From NCBI GenBank assembly GCA_009760855.2, contig WPIO01000004.1:10845501-10909500 (forward strand): 64,000 nucleotides of DNA, given 5' to 3'. Within the stretch, counting starts at the first letter, position 1; each line of letters starts with the position of its first letter. This document shows positions 59,401 to 64,000 of the stretch, one piece after another. A model generated the notes under the pieces. That model saw only the letters and a list, made by a program, of their open reading frames with translations. It searched no databases and had not been told where the DNA came from. A program made the position numbers and the translations under genes. This DNA is from Cristatella mucedo (taxonomy: Eukaryota > Bryozoa > Phylactolaemata > Cristatellidae).

Positions 59401-62400
59401 CTCTCAATAGAGCACTTTTTTTCTGTCTTTTCCGGGCCATGCTAAATAAGGAGGCTCTTTTCTAACTCTACTGAGAAAGTGTACCGACACACACAAACTG
59501 CAAGCATGATCTGATAGCAGATATGAGCATGCGGAGCTTGGATACAGCTATTACTACGGCAGTGATAGCTAAGTCTACAGCAGGCTCAGAAGCATACCTT
59601 CCTGTGTTGATAGCTCAATATCGTTTGAGTTTGGTGCAGCCCTTGCTAGCAGTTCCTGGTAGCGCTGGGCTGACTCATCAAACAGCTGAACGAGCAGGGC
59701 GCAGGTTTTCTCGTATTCACAGCGCCCGATTGTAGATAACTATCAGCGTTACACACATCAATAGCAGTGTCAGCACATAGAGCATGCTCCTTCATACAAA
59801 CAGCACGTTTACTGTGAAGGCAGCACAATCGTGGCATGCTAACGACACATACTAAATCAAGCTAATACTCATGTATTCATTGCCGTCGAGGAATATCGCT
59901 ATGGCAGATGCCCCAGTTGATGAGCAAAAAACTATCGAACGACCAAATCCGGAATATCGCACAGAGGTTCGACATTCTTTCCGACCTCTTTTCCGCTGTC
60001 CATGCTAGCCTTATTTATATCACCCCTTGCCAGCTGTGCTCAATCAAGCTCTGCCCCTATCGCAGTAGCTGCTGCGCTCACGTGCAAGCGCCACCATCAC
60101 AGCATGCAGCTGGTGCCTCAGCTGCAATTCAGCACAAACGTGGCGATGGAAGTCTTTACCTGGTCAAGCTGCTGAGACACTGTTCCCCAGTCGTCCAAAG
60201 GATCCTCTAAGCCATCCCTGAACGAGAAAACAACGACGTTGTCAAATCGACCGCCTCGGCAACGCAAGCCACTTGGTGATAGCTGGTACCCCTAAAGCTG
60301 GAACTCACGGACTCACCTAAGAATACGACCAACCGAGGTGAGCCTCGACGTAATGTACGCCTTGGTTACCTCCGGTGTATAGGTCTCCAGCATGTGCGGC
60401 TCGTTGGCCTTGACGTAAGGCATAGAAGCAACAAGCCTTTGCCACAGCGATAACAAATAATGTATGCTGTTCGGAGCAAAGTGCCACACCTACAGCACAA
60501 GTCGCCGGCAGCTGCACATGTAAACACGTACGAGCAGCTGCTGCAGCAGCAGCAGACTCTCACCAACAGAGTGCCTAGCGTGATGCCATGGAAAAAGAAT
60601 AAAAAAGCAGAAAAATCCCAGAGATCTGCAAGCCAATATGCACCACCAAACTCCCCCCAAGCAAAGAGCTAAGAGAATTCAAATAAATAAAGCCACATAC
60701 TAGAATCGGTCCCAGTTAAAAAGAGACAACAGGCTAAACGTGTGGGCGGCAGGGGAAGGCAGCATCTCTAACGAAGGGCACGAAGCAATAAGGGCCGTGA
60801 TAGCCCAGTACATAAGGTGTTCGCTCTTCACGATCGAGGTCATGGGTTCGAATCTTGCAGTGGTCGATCCTTTATTGCCAACTGCAAGCGACGGTGATAG
60901 CCGTCAAAGGTTCTTCTGCCACTATACAAAATGACTTAAATCAGCTAATATGTTCTTTTAAGAGAGCAAGGGGAGTGTCATCAGAGAACTAGGCGAAGCT
61001 CAGTGAAATCAAAGTGCACATTAAATATACATGGTTTATATCGCTGAGCTACAATGACAGAAAACATCTAGCGGCTGCAGGAGGGCAGGGGGCAGCTCTC
61101 GAAGCACCTCGAAGCTTTGGCACATCCATCGGGTTCGATGCATCACAGCCATCTCGCCCCACACAGACACGTGGATTTTGTGATATGAGTACATATTTGT
61201 GTCACAGATGAACTCCTGAAGAGAAAAATCAAGTCCAACCGAGGAGATTTAAGCATACGTCTAAAACTCGAGCACACTCTACGTGTACCACATCAAAACA
61301 AGGGTCGATAGCAACGCAGTCCCCACGAGATGTCACAGCGAGCGAGCTGCTGACATAGTCGTTCGTTTTACGTGTCCGAGACACCTGGAGCAGGTCACAA
61401 TAGAATGTGTTTCGTCGCGTGAGCTGCTAGTTCTGTTTATTTTAGGAGCGACTGGGAGCGCGGCTGCCGATTAGCATGCCCCGAAAAGCCTACTTATGGT
61501 GTCTAAGTATGCCGACTGGTGAAAATAGAAAAGATGTCTAGAATACCAGTGAAAACCAAACGAAATGAAGAGCAGAACAAACCGTCATGAAAGCCTGGCA
61601 CCAGGTGACGAAGATAAGGCAAACTGAACCGATCGTGGGAGGAGAATTGTGATCACACTAAGCAAGCTGCCCATGCAAAAAAGCAGAGAGCTCCACTCAT
61701 ATGTTAGCGGCCGACAGAGCTACTAATTTACAAGCACCTCGACTGAGTTGTCTTGACTTTAGAAAACGGTTGCTCACCTGCAGGCTGGTTATTGTAAACT
61801 CGGCAATGAGCTTAATCACGGCGGGGTAGCTGTCCACTTTCACGAGCTCACCCAGCTGATAATTTGACTTGAGCCGGGCCAACAGTCGGCAGAACTCGTG
61901 ATAGCACGACGGGTCCGAGAGCAGACCCTGAAAAACAACGTGTAAGGTATGCAAAGACCGACACTGGGGTTTTACACTGAGGAGTAGCCTCACTAGATGT
62001 GCTGCAATACTGTATTTCACAATTCAGGTAGATCAAAGGTTCTAGCCTAGCGGGAAGCAACTTAATTAACTGCAGCAGGTAAGACGATAGCTGCTAAGAC
62101 TCTTCTGCTGCTATATGAATGAGGCTGTTTAATCAGTCCTATTTTTTTTAACCTTACTTCTATACAATGAGCAGGAAGCTGCTGCAGATACTGGCGCTGC
62201 TAGCACCAATTGTCCAGACCAGCTAAGCATCACAGGAGACAGATAATACCTTAAGGAAACAACAGACCGAGCTATATAACTTCATCGTGATACAATATAG
62301 TAGGTAATGGATCAACTTGCAGTGCTCAGCCATATGCCGGAAAATACGTCTGGCATAGTACCACTAAGCACGATCATTGGGTTTGGGCACTTCTGTAGTA

Positions 62401-64000
62401 CCTGCAACTTACCTGGGGGTTCTCAAGGATGGCCTGAACACCGCTAACCAATCTATTCAAGAAAAGTGATCGTTCCGGATTATTAAACAGAGACCTTCTC
62501 ACCGAGGATATTTGCACAAGACATCCAAGTGCCTGCAACGATAATAATTTGTTTATAATAAGCTATTCGTATTGCGCCCCGAGAGAAATTTATCTCTTTC
62601 TAGGAACTTTAATATGCTGTAAAGGAAGCACGTCAATATCGTTAGTGACAACATGCACAATGTCAGCATGCATAAGCACACAAAGTACAATTCACACTCA
62701 TCCAGCAGATGCTGTGAGGACAAGGTGCACTTTCAGCATCTTTTTAAATGTCGCATGTGGGGTTCGTAACCTCAGTATGGAGATAACAGCATGCAAAAGT
62801 TTTATCATAAAAATGCCACATACAGCAGATATGACCATGCCCGCACAGATACAAAACCCGCGTTGTAATGAAAGCCGTCGACAGCAAGTTAGAACTCAAT
62901 ACTATTTCGATTTACACAAACATGCAAGTTTGGGGCCTGGTTGGAACAATAAAGTGCCACCTGCAGAAATTGACCATGCACTCTGCACTAGGTATCCAAA
63001 TTGGAAGCCAGTCAGAGGAACCAGAGCGAATGATAGCTATGATCGTCCTCAAATGCCAATCTCCAGGCCCTAAGCGAATCGCACAGCTTGCTACTAATAT
63101 TAGTTACTGCCACGGCCGATTTGTTTTCCGATGCAAAGACCAAACTACAGCACTGACTCATTTGAGTGTCTGGCTTGCTGGATGGTGCCATCATGTCGTC
63201 CGATAGCAAGCTATACGGTTTTCTAAGAGCTATACAAAAGACATCATTACTTTGCAGCTGGGCAGAGTGAAAAGTTTGGCATGAAAAGTTGAGTGCAGAG
63301 AGCATTAATTTATTGAACAAAGTGTGCAGAGCGCCTCAATTAGTTAGCCATGAGACCTCAAGTCTCAGATGTGCCACTCACAAAAGATCAAGTGAATGAA
63401 GAGGCACGTCTAGAAGTGATCAGCATAATCTACTATACAAATAGCACATAACAAAGGAATGCATACCACAACGACCAACATAGTGGTGACACTTCTAGAA
63501 CCTTAATGCAATCACTTTTCGAATGCGTACCTAATAGTATAAGTGAGACTTCGACCACATAATACGGTTGCCCGGCCAGGTCACATGCATAAAACACGAG
63601 AACCCGAAATTAAAAAAAAACAGCTGCACAAAAGCATAACATATGCCATAAGTAGCAATAGAGATCGGGGCACCTAGCCCACGGAAGCACATGTGAGCTG
63701 AGTAGCTTTTCGTGCTTACCAAAGCAGCAAGAGATGGTGGCAGGTTCTTGTATAGGTCGAAAAATAGGTCTAATATAGTGAAGTCAAGAAAAACTACAAA
63801 CAAAACATGAGAATATGAGCTGCATTAAGTATTGCAGAAACCAGTTGACACTTGGACAAATACTCACTAGTCCGCCAACACGTCGGAATCTGCACTGTGC
63901 ACAGATCATCGGACGATTCATCGGTAGACGTTCCAATAAAATCGAAGGTTAGGCAGTTCTGAGCAAGCTGAAGGCAGCTGCAAAGCAGCCCATGCTGTAA
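41323..64000 (-). CDS. XPO7: Exportin-7 gene (5' end outside window), 21 exons
   Basis: The spliced product matches metazoan exportin-7 (RanBP16) along its whole visible length. This is a HEAT-repeat, importin-beta-superfamily receptor that binds RanGTP and carries folded cargoes through nuclear pores. Seen directly: 21 exons totalling 2691 nt with no internal stop, GT/AG introns throughout, and phases that agree at every junction. Hallmark segments in order are [136 protein letters not shown] and [20 protein letters not shown]. About 190-200 N-terminal residues, including the RanGTP-binding importin-beta N domain, lie beyond the right edge. RanBP17 is the vertebrate paralogue; invertebrates normally have a single gene, so XPO7 is the better name. 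The C-terminal tail has a Gly/Asn/Asp-rich insertion compared with vertebrates. No frameshift or premature stop was found, so the gene looks functional. Confidence 0.97.
41539..41669 (-). CDS. XPO7: XPO7 exon 20 of window
   Basis: Reads [20 protein letters not shown] and [20 protein letters not shown], ending RD plus AG. Acceptor ATTGTAG, donor GTAAAA; the following intron is 95 bp. Confidence 0.96.
41830..41998 (+). mobile_element. SINE-B copy in XPO7 intron
   Basis: GGCTCATCGGTAAGGCGCTT, GCGATCTCGAGTCCTGAAG, CCTTTATTGCCTGCTGAAAG, AAAGGCTCTTATGCTGCTAT and GGTTTAATCAG. It is antisense to XPO7. Confidence 0.75.
43369..43467 (-). CDS. XPO7: XPO7 exon 19 of window
   Basis: Exactly 33 codons, no internal Met-started frame long enough to stand alone. 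Reads [20 protein letters not shown] and [13 protein letters not shown]. Acceptor TTTACAG, donor GTTAGT, both at codon boundaries. Confidence 0.97.
43595..43742 (+). pseudogene. L1x reverse transcriptase fragment
   Basis: Aligns with the L1x palm region: CCCGAGGGTTCGGTCATAGG resembles the [10 protein letters not shown] block and CACAATCTTGGTTTTCATAG the [12 protein letters not shown] block. It lies in an XPO7 intron in antisense and carries several stops. Confidence 0.65.
44711..44880 (-). CDS. XPO7: XPO7 exon 18 of window
   Basis: Reads [20 protein letters not shown], then a Lys/Ser-rich linker ([19 protein letters not shown]), then [14 protein letters not shown]. The linker is about three residues longer than in vertebrates. 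Acceptor TTTTTACAG, donor GTATGG. Confidence 0.96.
45305..45349. repeat. Inverted repeat, 16-bp stem, 13-base loop
   Basis: GGTGAAAACCACACTG and CAGTGTGGTTTTCACC around GCTGCACGGCTGG, ending about 15 bases before the L1x copy begins. Confidence 0.95.
45800..46345 (+). pseudogene. L1x endonuclease (APE) region, frameshifted
   Basis: Conserved APE endonuclease blocks are seen in successive frames: [57 protein letters not shown] and CLSDHMQIS. In the family this domain nicks the target DNA to prime reverse transcription. Frame changes occur near 45830, 46130 and 46330, so no intact enzyme can be made. Confidence 0.8.
47126..48578 (+). pseudogene. L1x reverse transcriptase and C-terminal region, broken
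   Basis: RT fingers and palm motifs are visible: [14 protein letters not shown] start, [56 protein letters not shown] and the catalytic YADD in [11 protein letters not shown] stop follows at 47832, then a further frame runs 48084-48578 with [37 protein letters not shown] and [18 protein letters not shown]. The breaks at about 47330, 47832 and 47944 show decay. Confidence 0.85.
49136..49274 (-). CDS. XPO7: XPO7 exon 17 of window
   Basis: 46 codons plus 1 nt. Reads [20 protein letters not shown] and [20 protein letters not shown], ending DGLSAL. Acceptor GCTTCAG; the donor GTCAGT is a less common form but phase fits exon 18. Confidence 0.95.
49560..49774 (-). CDS. XPO7: XPO7 exon 16 of window
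   Basis: 72 codons. Reads [40 protein letters not shown] and [20 protein letters not shown]. Acceptor GACTGCAG, donor GTAGGT at a codon boundary. Confidence 0.97.
49905..49987 (-). CDS. XPO7: XPO7 exon 15 of window
   Basis: Reads [20 protein letters not shown] then SKLMVAY. Acceptor GTTGTAG, donor GTAAGT. Confidence 0.96.
50337..50533 (-). CDS. XPO7: XPO7 exon 14 of window
   Basis: 65 codons plus 2 nt. Reads [40 protein letters not shown] and [11 protein letters not shown]. Acceptor TTTGCAG, donor GTGAGT. Confidence 0.97.
50777..50847 (-). CDS. XPO7: XPO7 exon 13 of window
   Basis: Reads [20 protein letters not shown] then DCK, aligning with the less conserved [21 protein letters not shown] region. 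The first two bases complete a codon with the lone A of exon 12. Acceptor TTTGCAG, donor GTGAGA. Confidence 0.9.
51330..52556 (-). mobile_element. L2x LINE copy, 5' truncated
   Basis: Minus-strand frames 51364-51750 and 52167-52421 read [20 protein letters not shown] and [40 protein letters not shown]. The copy abuts the L1x 3' end at 52560. It is closely similar to the plus-strand copy at 39.6-41.0 kb, including a shared stop after GHIEHVAGL. Confidence 0.85.
52560..55900 (-). mobile_element. L1x LINE copy split by an L2x insertion
   Basis: A second long L1x copy, sense to XPO7, in the 5240-bp intron. Its 3' end is at 52560-52625 (rev. comp. of the CTAGAAAGAGATTA tail). RT blocks run to about 54115, including [20 protein letters not shown] and [10 protein letters not shown] (catalytic motif YVDD here). 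Endonuclease blocks run 54895-55840 ([41 protein letters not shown]). Between them lies an L2x fragment in opposite orientation. The 5' boundary near 55900 is estimated from the L1x copy at 45.4 kb. Confidence 0.85.
54346..54895 (+). mobile_element. L2x LINE 3' fragment nested in an L1x copy
   Basis: The frame 54356-54835 reads [39 protein letters not shown] and [17 protein letters not shown], the C-terminal region of the L2x family, and it stays open for 159 codons. It ends with GGAGTTACTGAAGGAGATACATTACA. L1x sequence matching AGAGGAGGATGTGGGCACA continues directly on both sides, which shows a later insertion. Confidence 0.85.
56088..56241 (-). CDS. XPO7: XPO7 exon 12 of window
   Basis: 51 codons plus 1 nt. 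Reads [11 protein letters not shown] then [20 protein letters not shown] and FESFMIPIT. Acceptor TTTTCAG, donor GTACGT. It is followed by the longest intron (5240 bp), which is filled by LINE copies. Confidence 0.96.
56630..56797. repeat. Polypurine (GA-rich) tract in XPO7 intron
   Basis: About 165 bases almost entirely A and G with few interruptions (AGAGAGGGAGGAAGAG pattern). On the XPO7 sense strand it is polypyrimidine, between exons 11 and 12. Confidence 0.9.
56890..57034 (-). CDS. XPO7: XPO7 exon 11 of window
   Basis: Reads [20 protein letters not shown] and [20 protein letters not shown], ending SNHT. The first base completes an Ile codon with exon 10. Acceptor TTACACAG, donor GTAGGC. 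Confidence 0.97.
57174..57247 (-). CDS. XPO7: XPO7 exon 10 of window
   Basis: 24 codons plus AT. Reads [20 protein letters not shown] then YIRK, matching the [22 protein letters not shown] segment of XPO7. Acceptor GCCAG, donor GTGAGC. Confidence 0.93.
57684..57819 (-). CDS. XPO7: XPO7 exon 9 of window
   Basis: Reads [14 protein letters not shown] then [20 protein letters not shown] and KTSK. Acceptor CCTACAG. The donor GTTTGG is weak, but phase with exon 10 (codon boundary) supports it. Confidence 0.95.
57949..58054 (-). CDS. XPO7: XPO7 exon 8 of window
   Basis: Reads [20 protein letters not shown] then [14 protein letters not shown]. Acceptor GTGTAG, donor GTATTT. Downstream of it the minus frame runs open into the intron, which is not coding. 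Confidence 0.96.
59598..59739 (-). CDS. XPO7: XPO7 exon 7 of window
   Basis: 47 codons plus 1 nt. Reads [20 protein letters not shown] then [15 protein letters not shown], as in XPO7 proteins. Acceptor GATAG, donor GTATGC. Confidence 0.96.
60160..60217 (-). CDS. XPO7: XPO7 exon 6 of window
   Basis: A 58-bp exon that completes an Arg codon and reads [19 protein letters not shown]. Phase joins both neighbours. Acceptor GTTCAG, donor GTAAAG; the intron from exon 5 is 99 bp. Confidence 0.94.
60317..60489 (-). CDS. XPO7: XPO7 exon 5 of window
   Basis: 57 codons plus 2 nt. Reads [20 protein letters not shown] and [20 protein letters not shown]. The acceptor is TGCTGTAG and the donor GTGAGT. The first residues VWH replace HWE of vertebrates. 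Confidence 0.96.
60795..60955 (+). mobile_element. SINE-B copy, best preserved
   Basis: CGTGATAGCCCAGTACATAA, ATGGGTTCGAATCTTGCAGT, TTTATTGCCAACTGCAAGCG, CGGTGATAGCCGTCAAAGGT, TCTTCTGCCACTATACAAAA and TTAAATCAGC. It lies in an XPO7 intron. Confidence 0.82.
61778..61927 (-). CDS. XPO7: XPO7 exon 4 of window
   Basis: Exactly 50 codons, reading [20 protein letters not shown] and ending TITSLQ. This is the most conserved stretch of exportin-7. Acceptor TTTTTCAG, donor GTGAGC. Confidence 0.97.
62055..62142 (+). mobile_element. SINE-B tail fragment
   Basis: CGATAGCTGCTAAGACTCTT, CTGCTGCTATATGAATGAGG and CTGTTTAATCAGTCC; the tRNA-like head is missing. Confidence 0.65.
62413..62532 (-). CDS. XPO7: XPO7 exon 3 of window
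   Basis: Exactly 40 codons, reading [19 protein letters not shown] and then [14 protein letters not shown]. It starts after GTTGCAG and ends at donor GTAAGT, both at codon boundaries. Confidence 0.95.
62541..62775 (-). mobile_element. L1x LINE 3' fragment, old
   Basis: Begins at CGATAATAATTTG, then GAAATTTATCTCTTTCTAGG, CAACATGCACAATGTCAGCATG and CATCTTTTTAAATGTCGCATG, matching the L1x 3' UTR and the end of its coding region in reverse. It starts within 10 bases of XPO7 exon 3's acceptor. Confidence 0.7.
63720..63793 (-). CDS. XPO7: XPO7 exon 2 of window
   Basis: 25 codons reading [20 protein letters not shown] plus LAAL, matching the helix [20 protein letters not shown]. The acceptor is TTTGTAG and the donor GTAAGC. 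The intron separating it from the previous exon is only 74 bp, the shortest in the gene. Confidence 0.95.
63868..64000 (-). CDS. XPO7: XPO7 exon 1 of window (partial at 5' side)
   Basis: Reads [16 protein letters not shown] then [18 protein letters not shown], like the vertebrate segment around SQHGLLMQLLKLTHNC. It ends CGG ACT A with donor GTGAGT, leaving one base of a codon. The exon reaches or nearly reaches the window edge: the bases just before CATGGG read TTACAG, so an acceptor exactly at the edge is possible, but the Gln is conserved and is probably coding. Confidence 0.93.

Noticed and set aside
60795..60870. Possible tRNA gene
   Set aside because: A and B boxes are present, but the cloverleaf does not close, and the same head with the same downstream tail occurs eight times, so it is a SINE.
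1..64000. CRISPR array, operon, phage or plasmid features
   Set aside because: No regularly spaced direct repeats of the right size and no bacterial gene organisation.

Overview
The window is nuclear DNA of an invertebrate animal. Genes are split by many short GT/AG introns, and LINE and SINE retroposons, CA, CT and TA microsatellites and G/C homopolymers are dense. The coding exons use the standard genetic code. Nothing bacterial (operons, Shine-Dalgarno sites, CRISPR) is visible. Species cannot be fixed from the sequence; a CpG-containing, repeat-rich invertebrate genome fits best.

One gene is certain. From the right edge (64000) leftwards to 41323, the minus strand carries 21 exons of exportin-7 (XPO7/RanBP16), an importin-beta-family nuclear transport receptor. 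The exons total 2691 nt (896 codons plus a stop), every junction keeps frame, and all introns are GT/AG. About the first 190-200 residues lie beyond the right edge. Introns range from 74 bp to 5.2 kb, and the two largest are mostly LINE sequence: 45.4-48.8 kb and 51.3-55.9 kb.

The left 41 kb (1-41000) holds no gene I can name. It has GC-rich islands near 0.9-1.9, 10.6-12.6, 14.9-15.9, 25.8-26.4 and 28.8-29.1 kb. Three of these contain candidate exons: minus 10669-11468 ending at a donor, minus 14973-15173 with a signal-peptide-like start, and a plus frame 1107-1483 broken by one TGA. The rest is repeat sequence.

The repeats fall into a few families: LINE-1, here called L1x (L2/CR1-like, APE endonuclease plus RT, 3' end with an ATT run); LINE-2, here called L2x (a second L2/CR1-like family); SINE-A (tRNA-like head, tail resembling the L1x 3' end); SINE-B (tRNA-like head, different tail); and a 536-bp element with terminal inverted repeats. 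Nested insertions give a relative chronology. The most unusual unexplained signal is a series of perfect inverted repeats with short loops (stems 11-20 bp, plus one of 45 bp) scattered through the window. One arose inside a LINE copy whose sister copy lacks it, which points to template-switch mutation.
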